A stretch of 64,000 nt of DNA, taken from an uncultured Flavobacteriaceae bacterium. GTDB lineage: Bacteria; Bacteroidota; Bacteroidia; Flavobacteriales; Flavobacteriaceae. The position numbers were made by a program, and so were the translations under genes. Shown in pieces: positions 7,894 through 20,227 of this stretch (the stretch's first letter is position 1; every line of letters starts with the position of its first letter). The stretch spans positions 245,377 through 309,376 of the forward strand of contig CALSUF010000004.1 in assembly GCA_943789465.1 (NCBI GenBank), given 5' to 3'. The notes beneath the pieces are model-generated. The model saw only the letters and a list, made by a program, of their open reading frames with translations, had not been told where the DNA came from and ran no database searches.

Positions 7894-8415
7894 ATGACAA
7901 GAGAAGAAAAATCAAAAGTAATCGAAGCGTTGACTGTAGAATTAGCTGAGAATTCAAATTTATATCTAACAGATATTTCAGGTTTAAACGCAGTAGCAAC
8001 ATCTGCTTTACGACGTGCTTGCTTTAAAGCAAACATTAAATTAGCAGTAGTTAAGAACACCTTGCTTGAAAAAGCAATGGAAGCTTCAGATAAAGATTTC
8101 GGAGATTTACCTAGTACTTTAAAAGGTAACACCTCAGTAATGTATTCTGAAACTGGAAATGCACCAGCAAAAGTAATCAAAGCTTTTAGAAAAAAATCGG
8201 AAAAGCCTTTCCTTAAAGGAGCCTTTATCGAACAAGCAGTTTACATTGGTGACGATCAATTGGATATGTTAGTTGACATTAAGTCGAAAGAAGAACTTAT
8301 TGGAGACATCATTGGATTATTACAATCACCTGCTAAAAACGTTGTTTCAGCACTTCAATCAAGTGGTGGAAAACTATCAGGCATCCTAAAAACGTTATCT
8401 CAGAAAGAGGGATAA
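7894..8415 (+). CDS. rplJ: 50S ribosomal protein uL10
   Basis: Base of the L7/L12 stalk: its N-terminal domain binds 23S rRNA and its C-terminal helix carries the bL12 dimers. The 173-residue protein shows the family opening MTREEKSKVIEALTVELAEN, the basic rRNA-binding segment TSALRRACFKANIKLAVVKNT and the long C-terminal helix. It follows rplA by 11 bp and precedes rplL by 65 bp. The rplJ-rplL spacer is AT-rich with no strong hairpin. Confidence 0.97.
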   Translation: MTREEKSKVIEALTVELAENSNLYLTDISGLNAVATSALRRACFKANIKLAVVKNTLLEKAMEASDKDFGDLPSTLKGNTSVMYSETGNAPAKVIKAFRKKSEKPFLKGAFIEQAVYIGDDQLDMLVDIKSKEELIGDIIGLLQSPAKNVVSALQSSGGKLSGILKTLSQKEG

Positions 8416-8480
8416 CATAAATGTGTACGCACTTTTTACAAATATATATTAAATTAAAAAATTATTAAAACGATAGAAAA

Positions 8481-8855
8481 ATGGCAGATTTAAAAGATTT
8501 CGCAGAACAATTAGTAAACTTAACAGTTAAAGAAGTTAACGAACTAGCAACAATTTTAAAAGATGAGTACGGTATCGAACCTGCAGCCGCAGCTGTAGCA
8601 GTCGCTGCTGGACCAGCTGGTGGTGGAGATGCTGCTGAGGCTCAAACAGAATTCGATGTAATTCTTAAAGCCGCAGGTGGATCTAAATTAGCAGTCGTTA
8701 AATTAGTTAAAGAATTAACTGGTTTAGGTTTAAAAGAAGCTAAAGGATTAGTTGACGAAGCACCAAGCGCTATTAAAGAAGGTGTTTCTAAAGACGAAGC
8801 TGAAGGTTTAAAAACTTCTTTAGAAGAAGCTGGAGCAGAGGTTGAGCTTAAGTAA
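8481..8855 (+). CDS. rplL: 50S ribosomal protein bL12
   Basis: Stalk protein that recruits translation GTPases. The 124-residue protein has an N-terminal dimerisation domain ([19 protein letters not shown]), a flexible Ala/Gly-rich hinge (about residues 35-52) and the C-terminal factor-binding domain with the [20 protein letters not shown] signature. It is followed by a terminator-like hairpin before rpoB, which would let the cell make more bL12 than RNA polymerase. Confidence 0.98.
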   Translation: MADLKDFAEQLVNLTVKEVNELATILKDEYGIEPAAAAVAVAAGPAGGGDAAEAQTEFDVILKAAGGSKLAVVKLVKELTGLGLKEAKGLVDEAPSAIKEGVSKDEAEGLKTSLEEAGAEVELK

Positions 8856-8879
8856 GCTTAACAACTAATTCCATACATT

Positions 8880-8923
8880 GGTTTAGGTCCTAGAGTTACA
8901 TGCTCTATGACCTAAACCCTTTT
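8880..8923 (+). terminator. Terminator/attenuator hairpin between rplL and rpoB
   Basis: GGTTTAGGTC at 8880-8889 pairs with GACCTAAACC at 8909-8918. Further pairing of TAGAG with CTCTA lies inside, followed by CTTTT. This is a strong stem with a short T run, as expected of a partial terminator that lowers rpoBC expression relative to ribosomal genes. No obvious promoter lies between it and rpoB. Confidence 0.7.
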
Positions 8924-8980
8924 GTGTATTAATTACATACACTCATAAAAATTATTTTTTAATCAATAATTCGTCCATCG

Positions 8981-11900
8981 ATGTTAGCAAAAAAAGCTGA
9001 AAGATTAAATTTCTCGTCTATTAAAAATAGAACCGAATATCCGGATTTCTTGGATATTCAGATAAAATCCTTCCAGGATTTTTTCCAGTTAGAGACAAAA
9101 TCAGAAGAAAGAGGAGATGAAGGGTTGTACAACACCTTCATGGAAAATTTTCCAATCACTGATACACGTAACCAGTTCGTATTAGAATTTTTGGATTATT
9201 TCATCGACCCACCTAGATACTCATTAGAAGAATGTATCGAAAGAGGTCTTACATATAGTGTGCCTTTAAAAGCACGTTTAAAATTATTCTGTACAGATCC
9301 TGAACATGAAGATTTTGAAACTATAGTACAAGATGTATACCTTGGCACAATTCCTTACATGACTCCGAGTGGTACTTTTTGTATCAATGGAGCAGAACGT
9401 GTTGTAGTATCGCAACTACACCGATCACCAGGAGTTTTCTTTGGACAATCATTTCATGCTAACGGAACAAAATTATATTCAGCAAGAGTCATTCCTTTTA
9501 AAGGATCTTGGATAGAATTTGCTACCGATATCAATAGCGTTATGTACGCCTACATCGATAGAAAGAAAAAATTACCTGTAACAACTCTTTTCAGAGCAAT
9601 TGGATTTGAAAGAGATAAAGATATTCTTGAAATCTTTGACCTTGCAGAAGAAATTAAAGTTTCAAAATCAGGGCTTAAAAAAGTCCAAGGACGAAAATTA
9701 GCTGCTCGTGTATTAAATACATGGCATGAAGATTTTGTTGATGAAGATACTGGTGAAGTTGTTTCCATTGAAAGAAATGAAATTATCTTAGATCGTGACA
9801 CCATCCTTGACAAAGATAATATAGAAGAGATTCTAGAAACGGCTGCCAAAACAGTTCTTTTACACAAAGAAAGTGCACAACAAGGAGATTATGCTATTAT
9901 TCATAATACCCTTCAAAAAGATCCAACTAATTCTGAAAAAGAAGCAGTTGAACATATATATAGACAATTACGTAATGCTGAGCCGCCAGATGAAGAAACG
10001 GCCCGTGGTATTATCGATAAACTATTCTTTAGTGACCAACGCTACAACTTAGGTGAAGTAGGTCGTTATAGAATGAATAAAAAATTAGGTCTTGATATTG
10101 GAATGGACAAGCAAGTGCTTACCAAAGAAGATATCATTACCATCATCAAATATCTTATTGAGTTAATCAACTCTAAGGCTGAAATTGATGATATTGATCA
10201 CTTATCTAACCGTCGTGTTAGAACTGTTGGTGAGCAATTATCGTCACAATTTGGTGTTGGTTTAGCGCGTATGGCAAGAACCATTCGTGAGCGTATGAAT
10301 GTACGTGACAATGAAGTATTTACTCCGATTGATTTGATCAATGCCAAAACATTATCATCTGTAATCAACTCATTTTTTGGAACCAACCAGCTGTCTCAAT
10401 TTATGGATCAAACCAACCCACTAGCAGAAATTACGCACAAGCGTCGTCTGTCTGCATTAGGGCCCGGTGGTTTATCAAGAGAGCGTGCAGGTTTCGAAGT
10501 TCGAGATGTACACTATACACACTACGGACGTTTATGTCCAATTGAAACACCTGAAGGACCAAACATTGGTTTGATATCTTCTCTTTCTGTATTTGCAAAA
10601 GTGAATTCAATGGGATTCATTGAAACTCCTTACAGAAAAGTTGATAACGCAGTTGTAGATATTAAAGGAACACCTATATATTTAAGTGCTGAAGAAGAGG
10701 AAGATCAAATGATTGCGCAAGCAAGTATTCCTGTTGATGAAAATGGTAAAATTACTTCAGAAAAAGTAATTGCACGTCAAGAAGGTGATTTTCCTGTAAT
10801 TGATCCATCTCAAGTAAACTATACTGATGTTGCACCAAACCAAATCTCGTCAATCTCTGCATCTTTAATTCCTTTCTTGGAACATGATGATGCCAACCGT
10901 GCATTGATGGGGTCTAACATGATGCGTCAAGCTGTGCCATTATTAAGACCACAAGCTCCTATTGTTGGAACTGGATTGGAACGTCAAGTAGCTTCAGACT
11001 CTAGAGTCCTAGTAAATGCATCCGGTTCTGGAGTTGTCAAATACGTGGATGCCAATAAAATTACTATCAAATATGATAGAACTGATGAGCAATCATTAGT
11101 TAGTTTTGATTCAAACATCGTTACATATCCTTTAACTAAGTTTAGAAAAACCAATCAAGGAACCTCTGTTAACCTTAAAGCAATTGTCAAAAAGGGTGAT
11201 AAAGTTAAAAAAGGACAGGTACTAACTGAAGGGTATGCTACTCAAAATGGCGAACTTGCATTAGGTAGAAATATGAAAGTTGCTTTCATGCCTTGGAAAG
11301 GATACAACTTTGAGGATGCAATTGTAATTTCTGAAAAAGTAGTAAGAAATGATGTGTTTACATCTATTCATATCGATGAGTATTCTCTTGAAGTTAGAGA
11401 CACAAAACTTGGTAATGAAGAACTAACGAATGACATTCCTAATGTTTCTGAAGAGGCCACTAAAGACCTTGATGAAAATGGAATGATTCGTATTGGTGCT
11501 GAAATCAAACCAGGAGATATCCTTATTGGAAAAATCACACCTAAAGGAGAGTCTGATCCTACACCAGAAGAAAAATTATTAAGAGCTATTTTTGGAGATA
11601 AAGCAGGCGATGTAAAAGATGCATCACTCAAAGCTTCACCATCTCTTCATGGAGTTGTTATTGAGAAAAAATTATTCTCTAGAGCAGTTAAAGACAAACG
11701 AAAACGTGCTCAGGATAAAGAAGATATTTCTAAATTAGAAGATCAGTACGACACTAAATTTGATGATTTAAAATCTGTTTTAGTTGAAAAATTATTCACC
11801 ATTGTTGGTGGAAAAACAGCTCAAGGGATTTCAAATGATCTTGGAGAAGATGTATTCCCTAAAGGTAAGAAATTCACTCTAAAGATGTTAAATGCTGTTG

Positions 11901-12793
11901 ATGATTATGCGCATTTAGTTTCTGGTAAATGGACGACTGACGCTGCTAACAACAAGTTGGTTTCAGAATTGATCCATAATTATAAAATTAAAGAAAACGA
12001 CCTTCAAGGTGGTTTAAGACGTGAGAAGTTTACAATCTCTGTAGGAGATGAACTTCCTGCGGGTATCATCAAACTTGCTAAAGTTTATATTGCTAAAAAG
12101 CGTAAACTAAAAGTAGGAGATAAAATGGCGGGTCGTCACGGAAATAAAGGTATTGTTGCACGTATTGTACGTCAAGAAGATATGCCATTCCTTGAAGACG
12201 GAACTCCAGTAGATATCGTACTAAACCCACTGGGTGTACCATCTCGTATGAACATTGGTCAAATTTATGAGACTGTTTTAGGATGGGCTGGACAAGATTT
12301 AGGAAGAACCTATGCTACACCAATTTTTGATGGAGCAACACTCGACCAAATCAATGAGCTTACAGATGAAGCAGGAATTCCAAGATTTGGTCATACATAT
12401 TTATATGATGGTGGAACAGGAGATCGTTTTGATCAAGCGGCAACTGTTGGAGTTATCTATATGTTAAAGTTAGGACATATGGTTGACGATAAGATGCACG
12501 CACGTTCTATTGGACCATACTCTCTTATTACACAACAACCTTTAGGTGGTAAAGCACAATTTGGTGGTCAGCGTTTTGGAGAAATGGAAGTTTGGGCATT
12601 AGAAGCTTATGGAGCATCTAGTACCCTTAGAGAAATCCTTACCGTGAAGTCAGATGATGTTATTGGCCGTGCCAAAACATACGAAGCTATCGTGAAAGGA
12701 GAGCCAATGCCGGAACCGGGATTACCAGAATCTTTCAACGTACTAATGCACGAATTGAAAGGTTTAGGACTAGACATAAGATTAGAAGAATAA
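8981..12793 (+). CDS. rpoB: DNA-directed RNA polymerase beta subunit
   Basis: Catalytic core subunit, 1270 residues and intact. It carries the usual landmarks: the rifampicin-pocket region with [19 protein letters not shown], the segment [36 protein letters not shown], the switch region [15 protein letters not shown], and the C-terminal [17 protein letters not shown] clamp segment. It is preceded by an rplL attenuator-like hairpin and followed 32 bp later by rpoC. The start at ATG 8981 gives the normal [14 protein letters not shown] opening seen in Bacteroidota. Confidence 0.99.
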   Translation: MLAKKAERLNFSSIKNRTEYPDFLDIQIKSFQDFFQLETKSEERGDEGLYNTFMENFPITDTRNQFVLEFLDYFIDPPRYSLEECIERGLTYSVPLKARLKLFCTDPEHEDFETIVQDVYLGTIPYMTPSGTFCINGAERVVVSQLHRSPGVFFGQSFHANGTKLYSARVIPFKGSWIEFATDINSVMYAYIDRKKKLPVTTLFRAIGFERDKDILEIFDLAEEIKVSKSGLKKVQGRKLAARVLNTWHEDFVDEDTGEVVSIERNEIILDRDTILDKDNIEEILETAAKTVLLHKESAQQGDYAIIHNTLQKDPTNSEKEAVEHIYRQLRNAEPPDEETARGIIDKLFFSDQRYNLGEVGRYRMNKKLGLDIGMDKQVLTKEDIITIIKYLIELINSKAEIDDIDHLSNRRVRTVGEQLSSQFGVGLARMARTIRERMNVRDNEVFTPIDLINAKTLSSVINSFFGTNQLSQFMDQTNPLAEITHKRRLSALGPGGLSRERAGFEVRDVHYTHYGRLCPIETPEGPNIGLISSLSVFAKVNSMGFIETPYRKVDNAVVDIKGTPIYLSAEEEEDQMIAQASIPVDENGKITSEKVIARQEGDFPVIDPSQVNYTDVAPNQISSISASLIPFLEHDDANRALMGSNMMRQAVPLLRPQAPIVGTGLERQVASDSRVLVNASGSGVVKYVDANKITIKYDRTDEQSLVSFDSNIVTYPLTKFRKTNQGTSVNLKAIVKKGDKVKKGQVLTEGYATQNGELALGRNMKVAFMPWKGYNFEDAIVISEKVVRNDVFTSIHIDEYSLEVRDTKLGNEELTNDIPNVSEEATKDLDENGMIRIGAEIKPGDILIGKITPKGESDPTPEEKLLRAIFGDKAGDVKDASLKASPSLHGVVIEKKLFSRAVKDKRKRAQDKEDISKLEDQYDTKFDDLKSVLVEKLFTIVGGKTAQGISNDLGEDVFPKGKKFTLKMLNAVDDYAHLVSGKWTTDAANNKLVSELIHNYKIKENDLQGGLRREKFTISVGDELPAGIIKLAKVYIAKKRKLKVGDKMAGRHGNKGIVARIVRQEDMPFLEDGTPVDIVLNPLGVPSRMNIGQIYETVLGWAGQDLGRTYATPIFDGATLDQINELTDEAGIPRFGHTYLYDGGTGDRFDQAATVGVIYMLKLGHMVDDKMHARSIGPYSLITQQPLGGKAQFGGQRFGEMEVWALEAYGASSTLREILTVKSDDVIGRAKTYEAIVKGEPMPEPGLPESFNVLMHELKGLGLDIRLEE

Positions 12794-12825
12794 TAGAATT
12801 TAATTCATTATCATATCCATATATT

Positions 12826-15800
12826 ATGGCAAAAAAGCAAGATAATATTACAGTACAGAGATTTAATAAAATCTCAATTGGTTTAGCATCTCCAGAGTCG
12901 ATTTTAGGAGCGTCTCGTGGTGAAGTACTTAAACCAGAAACAATTAACTACAGAACCCACAAACCTGAACGTGATGGTTTATTTTGTGAACGTATTTTTG
13001 GCCCTGTAAAGGACTACGAATGTGCTTGTGGAAAATACAAACGTATCCGTTACAAAGGAATCATTTGTGATCGATGTGGCGTTGAAGTTACCGAAAAGAA
13101 AGTGCGTAGAGACCGTGTTGGTCATATCAACCTTGTTGTGCCCGTAGCACACATCTGGTATTTCCGTTCTTTACCCAACAAAATAGGATACTTACTTGGT
13201 TTACCATCTAAGCAATTAGATATGATTATATATTACGAACGTTATGTCGTAATACAACCTGGTAATGCGGTGAATGCTGAAGGTGAGCCTGTCAAAAAAA
13301 TGGATTTCCTTACAGAAGAAGAATACTTAAATATTCTTGAAGTTCAACCGCAAGAAAATCAATACTTAGACGATACAGACCCTAACAAGTTTATTGCTAA
13401 AATGGGAGCTGAATGTTTAATCGATATTTTATCAAGAATTGATCTTGATACTTTATCTTTTGAATTGCGTCATAAAGCCAACACAGAGACTTCCAAACAA
13501 CGTAAAACAGAAGCGTTAAAACGTTTACAAGTTGTTGAATCTTTAAGAGAATCAAACTTAAATCGCGAGAACAAACCGGAATGGATGATTATGAAAGCCA
13601 TCCCAGTAATTCCACCAGAATTACGTCCATTAGTTCCATTAGATGGAGGTCGTTTTGCAACCTCTGATTTAAATGATTTATACCGTCGTGTGATCATTCG
13701 TAACAACCGTCTGAAACGATTGGTTGAAATCAAAGCACCTGAAGTTATTTTACGTAATGAAAAACGTATGCTTCAAGAATCGGTAGATTCATTATTTGAT
13801 AACACAAGAAAATCATCTGCTGTAAAAACAGATTCCAACCGTCCTTTAAAATCACTTTCAGATTCATTGAAAGGAAAGCAAGGGCGTTTCCGTCAAAATT
13901 TACTTGGAAAACGTGTCGATTATTCTGCACGTTCTGTAATTGTTGTAGGACCAGAATTAAAATTATTTGAATGTGGATTGCCAAAAAATATGGCAGCCGA
14001 ATTATACAAGCCTTTTGTAATTAGAAAATTAATTGAAAGAGGAATTGTAAAAACGGTAAAATCTGCAAAGAAAATCATAGACAAAAGAGAGCCAGTTGTT
14101 TGGGATATATTGGAAAATGTTTTAAAAGGACACCCAGTACTACTAAACCGTGCGCCTACTTTACACCGTTTAGGAATCCAAGCATTTCAACCAAAACTGA
14201 TTGAAGGAAAAGCAATCCAATTACACCCATTAGTATGTACGGCCTTTAATGCCGATTTTGATGGAGATCAAATGGCAGTGCATTTACCACTTGGACCAGA
14301 AGCAATATTAGAAGCACAACTTTTAATGTTAGCATCACATAATATTTTGAATCCAGCAAATGGATCTCCAGTTACTGTTCCTTCACAGGATATGGTGTTG
14401 GGTCTCTATTATATGACAAAATTACGTTTGTCAACTCCTGAAGTTCCAGTATTAGGTCAAGGTTTAACCTTCTATTCCCCTGAAGAAGTCATCATCGCTT
14501 ACAACGAAAAACGTGTTGATTTGAACGCGCAAATCCGTGTAAGAACAGTTGACTTTAATGATGAAGGTGAATTAACGACTCAAATTATTGAAACAACCAC
14601 AGGTCGTGTACTTTTCAACGAAAAAGTACCCGCTGCGGCAGGATATATCAATGAAGTTTTAACAAAGAAATCTTTAAGAGATATTATCCACGGTATTCTA
14701 AAAGCTACGTCTGTGCCAGAAACAGCGGCATTCCTTGACGAAATTAAATCACTAGGATATAATTTTGCATTCAAAGGTGGATTGTCATTCAGTTTAGGAG
14801 ATATTATTATCCCGCCAGAAAAACATACCATGATTGCTGCTGCTAACAAGCAAGTAGACGGTATTATGGCTAACTATAATATGGGACTGATTACCAATAA
14901 CGAACGTTACAACCAAGTTATTGATATCTGGACGTCTACCAATGCTGAGTTAACAGAACTATCCATGAAACGTATTAGAGAAGACCAACAAGGGTTTAAC
15001 TCTGTATATATGATGTTGGATTCTGGAGCAAGGGGATCTAAAGAGCAAATTCGTCAGTTAACTGGTATGCGTGGTTTGATGGCAAAGCCTAAAAAATCCA
15101 ATGCTGGTGGTGGTGAAATTATTGAAAATCCAATTCTTTCTAACTTTAAGGAAGGACTTTCAATTCTTGAATACTTTATCTCTACTCACGGGGCTCGTAA
15201 AGGTCTTGCCGATACGGCATTAAAAACAGCAGATGCTGGTTACCTTACACGTCGTTTAGTAGATGTATCTCAAGATGTTATTGTCAACTCTGTTGACTGT
15301 GGTACGTTAAGAGGTATTACAGTAAAAGCACTTAAGAAAAATGAAGAAATTGTAGAAACTTTAGAAGAACGTATTGTAGGTCGTACATCATTGAATGATG
15401 TGTATAATCCACTAACAGAAGAACTTTTGGTTGCTGCTGGGGATCATATCTATGAAGCCGAAGCGAAGAAAATTCAACAATCTCCTTTAGAAGCTATAGA
15501 TGTTCGTTCTCCATTAACATGTGAAGCCAAAACAGGAATCTGTGCCAAGTGTTATGGACGTAACCTAGCAACAGGTAAAATGGTACAACGAGGAGAAGCA
15601 GTAGGAGTTGTGGCAGCACAATCTATTGGAGAGCCAGGAACACAGTTAACATTACGTACTTTCCACGTTGGTGGGATTGCAGGAAACATTTCTGAAGAAA
15701 ATAAATTAATTGTCAAATTCGATGGTATTGCAGAAATCGAAGATCTTAAAACTGTTAAAGGCAAAGATAACGAGGGTAATGAAATTGACATTGTTATTTC

Positions 15801-17127
15801 AAGAACATCTGAAATTAAACTAGTTGATAAGAAAACAGGAATTGTACTTAGTACAAATAACATTCCTTACGGTTCATCAATCTTTGTTAAAAATGGTGAC
15901 AAAGTTAAAAAGGACACTGTCATTTGTCAGTGGGATCCTTATAACGGAGTTATTATTTCAGAATTTTCAGGAAAAGTTCGTTATGAAAACATCGAACAAG
16001 GAGTTACATATCAAGTTGAAATTGATGAGCAAACAGGATTCCAAGAAAAAGTTATTTCTGAATCTAGAAACAAAAAATTAATTCCAACCTTATTAGTAGA
16101 AGATTCTAAAGGCAACCTTATAAGATCTTATAACTTACCATTAGGTGCCCATATCATGGTCGAAGACGGTGAGAAGATTAGCTTAGGTAAAATTTTAGTT
16201 AAAATTCCACGTAAATCTGCAAAAGCAGGGGATATTACAGGAGGTCTTCCTCGTGTAACAGAGCTTTTTGAAGCACGTAACCCTTCTAACCCAGCAGTTG
16301 TAAGTGAAATTGATGGTGTGGTTTCTTTTGGTAAAATAAAAAGAGGTAACCGTGAGATTATCATCGAATCTAAATTAGGAGATATTAAAAAATACCTAGT
16401 TAAATTATCGAGTCAAATCTTAGTACAAGAAAATGATTTTGTAAAAGCAGGGATGCCATTATCTGATGGTTCAATTACGCCTAATGATATTCTTAATATC
16501 AAAGGCCCATCGGCTGTTCAACAATACTTAGTAAATGAAGTTCAAGAAGTTTACCGATTACAAGGGGTAAAAATCAACGACAAGCATTTCGAAGTTGTTG
16601 TAAGACAAATGATGCGTAAGGTAAGAATTAATGATTCTGGAGATACTATTTTCTTAGAAGATCAATTGGTTCATACTTCTGATTTTATTACAGAAAATGA
16701 TGAAATTTTTGGAAAGAAAGTCATTGAAAATGCAGGTGATTCTGAAAACCTTAAAGAAGGTCAAATCATTACTGCACGTGTACTGAGAGATGAAAACTCT
16801 TTACTAAGACGAGAAGATAAGGCGTTAGTTGTTGCAAGAGATGCAAGTCCAGCAACTGCAACACCAATCTTACAAGGAATCACAAGAGCTTCTTTACAGA
16901 CTAAATCGTTTATCTCTGCGGCATCGTTCCAAGAAACAACCAAAGTTCTTAACGAAGCAGCTGTGAATGGTAAAGTTGATACTTTAGAAGGCTTAAAAGA
17001 AAATGTAATTGTTGGACATAGAATTCCAGCAGGTACAGGTTTAAGAGCTTATGAAAATATCATTGTCGGTTCAAGTGAAGAATTTGAAAAATTGAAAGAA
17101 AAAAAAGAAGAATTAAACTTTAATTAA
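12826..17127 (+). CDS. rpoC: DNA-directed RNA polymerase beta' subunit
   Basis: Catalytic subunit carrying the active-site magnesium. It is 1433 residues and intact, with the N-terminal zinc ribbon ([21 protein letters not shown] begins it), the catalytic [12 protein letters not shown] motif, the bridge-helix/trigger-loop region ([21 protein letters not shown]) and the second zinc site with [18 protein letters not shown]. It ends 5 bp before the DUF3467 gene, so that small protein is co-transcribed with RNA polymerase. Confidence 0.99.
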   Translation: MAKKQDNITVQRFNKISIGLASPESILGASRGEVLKPETINYRTHKPERDGLFCERIFGPVKDYECACGKYKRIRYKGIICDRCGVEVTEKKVRRDRVGHINLVVPVAHIWYFRSLPNKIGYLLGLPSKQLDMIIYYERYVVIQPGNAVNAEGEPVKKMDFLTEEEYLNILEVQPQENQYLDDTDPNKFIAKMGAECLIDILSRIDLDTLSFELRHKANTETSKQRKTEALKRLQVVESLRESNLNRENKPEWMIMKAIPVIPPELRPLVPLDGGRFATSDLNDLYRRVIIRNNRLKRLVEIKAPEVILRNEKRMLQESVDSLFDNTRKSSAVKTDSNRPLKSLSDSLKGKQGRFRQNLLGKRVDYSARSVIVVGPELKLFECGLPKNMAAELYKPFVIRKLIERGIVKTVKSAKKIIDKREPVVWDILENVLKGHPVLLNRAPTLHRLGIQAFQPKLIEGKAIQLHPLVCTAFNADFDGDQMAVHLPLGPEAILEAQLLMLASHNILNPANGSPVTVPSQDMVLGLYYMTKLRLSTPEVPVLGQGLTFYSPEEVIIAYNEKRVDLNAQIRVRTVDFNDEGELTTQIIETTTGRVLFNEKVPAAAGYINEVLTKKSLRDIIHGILKATSVPETAAFLDEIKSLGYNFAFKGGLSFSLGDIIIPPEKHTMIAAANKQVDGIMANYNMGLITNNERYNQVIDIWTSTNAELTELSMKRIREDQQGFNSVYMMLDSGARGSKEQIRQLTGMRGLMAKPKKSNAGGGEIIENPILSNFKEGLSILEYFISTHGARKGLADTALKTADAGYLTRRLVDVSQDVIVNSVDCGTLRGITVKALKKNEEIVETLEERIVGRTSLNDVYNPLTEELLVAAGDHIYEAEAKKIQQSPLEAIDVRSPLTCEAKTGICAKCYGRNLATGKMVQRGEAVGVVAAQSIGEPGTQLTLRTFHVGGIAGNISEENKLIVKFDGIAEIEDLKTVKGKDNEGNEIDIVISRTSEIKLVDKKTGIVLSTNNIPYGSSIFVKNGDKVKKDTVICQWDPYNGVIISEFSGKVRYENIEQGVTYQVEIDEQTGFQEKVISESRNKKLIPTLLVEDSKGNLIRSYNLPLGAHIMVEDGEKISLGKILVKIPRKSAKAGDITGGLPRVTELFEARNPSNPAVVSEIDGVVSFGKIKRGNREIIIESKLGDIKKYLVKLSSQILVQENDFVKAGMPLSDGSITPNDILNIKGPSAVQQYLVNEVQEVYRLQGVKINDKHFEVVVRQMMRKVRINDSGDTIFLEDQLVHTSDFITENDEIFGKKVIENAGDSENLKEGQIITARVLRDENSLLRREDKALVVARDASPATATPILQGITRASLQTKSFISAASFQETTKVLNEAAVNGKVDTLEGLKENVIVGHRIPAGTGLRAYENIIVGSSEEFEKLKEKKEELNFN

Positions 17128-17132
17128 GCCTT

Positions 17133-17450
17133 ATGAGCACACCCAAAGACCCTTCAAAAAAAGGACAGATTAATATTGAGTTGGATGATACAGTAGCGGA
17201 AGGTACCTATTCAAACCTAGCCATTATTAACCACTCTGTTTCTGAATTTGTAGTGGATTTTGTAAGCATCATGCCTGGGACGCCAAAAAGCAAAGTGAAG
17301 TCACGTATTATACTGACGCCACAACATGCAAAACGTCTTGCAAAAGCCTTACATGAAAATGTAAAACGGTTTGAACAAGCACATGGCGAAATTAAAGATT
17401 ATGAGCAACCTCCAGTCCCCCTTAATTTTGGGCCTACTGGACAAGCTTAA
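17133..17450 (+). CDS. DUF3467 family protein
   Basis: Small 105-residue protein of the DUF3467 family, common immediately after rpoC in Bacteroidota. Conserved-looking blocks are GQINIELDDTVAEGTYSNLA, the FVVDFVSIMPG core and the C-terminal DYEQPPVPLNFGPTGQA. No catalytic motif is visible and the family function is unknown. The 5-bp gap to rpoC and the terminator just after it make it the last gene of the RNA polymerase operon, which suggests a transcription-linked role (inference). Confidence 0.85.
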   Translation: MSTPKDPSKKGQINIELDDTVAEGTYSNLAIINHSVSEFVVDFVSIMPGTPKSKVKSRIILTPQHAKRLAKALHENVKRFEQAHGEIKDYEQPPVPLNFGPTGQA

Positions 17451-17461
17451 TTCTTAATAAC

Positions 17462-17499
17462 TCAAAAAAAAATCTCACTGAAAAGTGAGATTTTTTTTT
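17462..17499. terminator. Bidirectional terminator between the rpoC operon and prfC
   Basis: AAAATCTCACT (17469-17479), loop GAAA (17480-17483) and AGTGAGATTTT (17484-17494) form a strong stem. T runs on the plus side and A runs on the other side let it serve both convergent genes. Confidence 0.92.
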
Positions 17500-17510
17500 A
17501 TATAAATTCC

Positions 17511-19097
17511 TTAAAACTCAGAAGTCAAATGGAATTTTATAGAAGGATATTTTTGTTCCGTCATTTGTAATGAAAATATAGAATCTGCCAAGAACACCAA
17601 TTGTCCATGCTTATCAGTGGCTAAAAACCGCTGCTTGACCCTTTTAAACTCAATAAATTCTGGATGGTTGATGCTCTCAGGTTCAATCCAGCATGCTTTG
17701 TGTACATTTAGATTTTCATAACTACACTTCGCCCCATATTCATGCTCCAGACGGTATTGAATCACTTCATATTGAAGCGCCCCTACAGTTCCAATCACCT
17801 TTCGTCCATTTAGGTCTAAAGTAAAAAGCTGAGCAACCCCTTCGTCCATCAACTGGTCAATCCCTTTATAAAGCTGTTTAGATTTTAAAGGATCGGCATT
17901 ATTGATGTAACGGAAATGTTCTGGAGAAAAACTCGGAACCCCTTTATAGTTTAAAAGCTCTCCTTCTGTTAATGTATCTCCAATTTTGAAATTTCCTGTA
18001 TCATGCAAGCCCACAATATCTCCTGGATAGGAAACATCAACAATCTCTTTCTTTTCAGCAAAAAAGGCATTTGGACTAGAGAATTTTAATTTTTTATTGT
18101 GTCGTACATGGAGGTAGGGTGTATTGCGTTTAAACTCCCCAGAAACAATTTTAATAAAAGCCAACCGGTCTCGATGATTAGGATCCATATTGGCATGTAT
18201 TTTAAAAACAAAGCCTGTAAACTTCTCCTCCTTAGGATCGACCAGTCGTTCTTCACTATTTTTTGGACGCGGTTGTGGCGCGATAGATACAAAACAATCC
18301 AACAACTCCCGAACTCCAAAGTTGTTCAATGCTGAACCAAAAAATACGGGTTGTAAATCGCCATTCAAATAATCCTCTTTATTAAATTTAGGATAAATCC
18401 CTTCCACCAACTCCAATTCTTCTCTTAAGGTTTCTGCAGCAGTATCTCCAACGATTGTATTTAGAGCCGGATCAGATACATCAGAAATTTTAATCGTTTC
18501 TTCAATATCTCGTTTACTATCACCTGTAAATAAATTGATATTCTTTTCCCAAAGATTATAAATACCTTTAAAATCATACCCCATTCCAATCGGGAAACTT
18601 AGAGGTGCTACTTTAAGATTTAGTTTTTGTTCTATTTCGTCTAGTAAGTCAAAAGCATCTTTTCCTTCACGGTCCATTTTATTGATAAATACAATAATAG
18701 GAATATTACGCATTCGGCAGACTTTTACCAATTTTTCGGTTTGTTCTTCAACCCCTTTTGCAACATCAATCACCACAATCACACTGTCTACTGCGGTAAG
18801 AGTTCTAAACGTATCTTCTGCAAAATCCTTGTGCCCAGGCGTGTCTAAAATATTAATTTTGATGCCATTATATTCAAATGCTAAAACCGAAGTTGCTACC
18901 GAAATTCCACGTTGACGTTCAATTTCCATAAAGTCACTCGTAGCGCCTTTTTTAATTTTGTTACTCTTGACGGCACCTGCTTCTTGAATTGCTCCTCCAA
19001 AAAGAAGTAACTTTTCAGTCAGGGTTGTTTTTCCTGCATCTGGATGTGAGACAATCCCAAAAGTACGACGGCGTTCAATTTCACTTAAAAAAGACAT
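17511..19097 (-). CDS. prfC: Peptide chain release factor 3
   Basis: Class II release factor GTPase that recycles RF1/RF2 after peptide release. The 528-residue length is standard. Motifs are P-loop SHPDAGKTTLTEKL near residue 18, switch II DTPGHKDFAEDT, NKMDREGKD for guanine recognition, and the RF3-specific C-terminal region with FQYE-type segment VGALQYEVIQYRLEHEYGA. It stands alone, convergent with the rpoC operon across a shared terminator. TATCTTTG lies just upstream on the minus strand and may be its -7 element. Confidence 0.97.
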   Translation of the reverse strand: MSFLSEIERRRTFGIVSHPDAGKTTLTEKLLLFGGAIQEAGAVKSNKIKKGATSDFMEIERQRGISVATSVLAFEYNGIKINILDTPGHKDFAEDTFRTLTAVDSVIVVIDVAKGVEEQTEKLVKVCRMRNIPIIVFINKMDREGKDAFDLLDEIEQKLNLKVAPLSFPIGMGYDFKGIYNLWEKNINLFTGDSKRDIEETIKISDVSDPALNTIVGDTAAETLREELELVEGIYPKFNKEDYLNGDLQPVFFGSALNNFGVRELLDCFVSIAPQPRPKNSEERLVDPKEEKFTGFVFKIHANMDPNHRDRLAFIKIVSGEFKRNTPYLHVRHNKKLKFSSPNAFFAEKKEIVDVSYPGDIVGLHDTGNFKIGDTLTEGELLNYKGVPSFSPEHFRYINNADPLKSKQLYKGIDQLMDEGVAQLFTLDLNGRKVIGTVGALQYEVIQYRLEHEYGAKCSYENLNVHKACWIEPESINHPEFIEFKRVKQRFLATDKHGQLVFLADSIFSLQMTEQKYPSIKFHLTSEF

Positions 19098-19113
19098 AAA
19101 AATATAATTTTGG

Positions 19114-19121
19114 CAAAGATA
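19114..19121 (-). promoter_or_regulatory. Probable -7 element of prfC
   Basis: On the minus strand this reads TATCTTTG, an exact TAnnTTTG match ending 16 nt before the prfC ATG. No clear TTG is seen at the -33 distance, so the call rests on the -7 box alone. Confidence 0.45.
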
Positions 19122-19209
19122 CCATTATTCCCTAAAAGATAAAGAAGGGTATTCTAAAGTTGTAACTTTTAATTTTAGATGATTTAGGTGTATTTTAATC
19201 AGAATTCAT

Positions 19210-20124
19210 CTATACTGTAAGCGTGTCACTTTCAGCTACCTTAAGTGTTTTAGCGTCAAAATAAAAATCTATTTTTCCAAGGAAAAGACCATAACACCCC
19301 ACTTGGTTGACTAGCACCGATTTTCCGACCGCATTGGTTTCTACAGTGGGTTTATCTAAAAAAGTATGCGTATGCCCTCCGATAATCAAATCGATGTCTT
19401 GGGTAGCTTTTGCCAATTTTATATCCGATATTTTAGAAGGTGATTTTTTGTACTCATAACCAAGATGAGACAAACAAATAATTAAGTCACAGTTTTCGTC
19501 ATCCTTCAAAACACGACTCATGTCTTGAGCAATTTCAATAGGGTCTAGGTAAGTAGTTTCTTTGTAAGCTTCTTTGTTAACCAGTCCTTGAAGCTCAACT
19601 CCTAATCCAAAAACTCCAATTTTAATACCATCTTTTAGGAACGTTTTATAAGGTTTGACGTGCGTATCCATTACGGTGTTTGAAAAATCGTAATTCGCAG
19701 AAACAAAGTCAAATTTTGCATGTGGAAGCTGCGCATAAAGCCCGTTAATTCCATTGTCAAAATCATGATTTCCAATGGTTGCAACATCGTATTTTAACAT
19801 GCTCATCAACTTGAATTCGAGTTCGCCTCCATAAAAGTTAAAATAGGGAGTTCCTTGAAAAATATCACCAGCGTCCAAAAGCAAAGTATTCGGGTTTTCA
19901 TTTCTTAAAGTCTCTACCAACGATGCACGTCTTGCAACACCCCCCTTGTTTGAATTACGACCATCATTTGGCCCAAATGCCTCAATATGACTGTGCACAT
20001 CATTCGTGTGAAGAATTGTAATTTTGGTCGTTGTTGGTTGCGAACAAGACGCTAACCCCAAACCATTTAAAGAAATAAATGCGGTGGAAGCCACTGTTTT
20101 TTGAATAAAATTTCTACGTTTCAT
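19210..20124 (-). CDS. Metallophosphatase domain of a 5'-nucleotidase-like enzyme, probable Tat lipoprotein
   Basis: Calcineurin-like metallophosphoesterase, equivalent to the N-terminal half of UshA-type 5'-nucleotidases. All metal motifs are present: HTNDVHSH, DAGDIFQGTPYF, GNHDFDNG, a LSHLG block and GGHTHTF. The N-terminus has a twin-arginine-like motif (KRRNFIQK) followed by a hydrophobic stretch and a lipobox-like LASC, suggesting Tat export and lipid anchoring. It lacks the C-terminal nucleotide-binding domain, which is encoded by the gene just upstream in transcription (104 bp away). The two proteins probably work together on nucleotides or related phosphoesters. Confidence 0.88.
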   Translation of the reverse strand: MKRRNFIQKTVASTAFISLNGLGLASCSQPTTTKITILHTNDVHSHIEAFGPNDGRNSNKGGVARRASLVETLRNENPNTLLLDAGDIFQGTPYFNFYGGELEFKLMSMLKYDVATIGNHDFDNGINGLYAQLPHAKFDFVSANYDFSNTVMDTHVKPYKTFLKDGIKIGVFGLGVELQGLVNKEAYKETTYLDPIEIAQDMSRVLKDDENCDLIICLSHLGYEYKKSPSKISDIKLAKATQDIDLIIGGHTHTFLDKPTVETNAVGKSVLVNQVGCYGLFLGKIDFYFDAKTLKVAESDTLTV

Positions 20125-20227
20125 CTGTCTATGATTATTTATTTTTTAACGGTCACATGTATGCGCAATAGATCATTTTTCTTAGGAGGTTCTATTTTTA
20201 ACATGCTCGTTTCAGGTGTTTGTTTTA

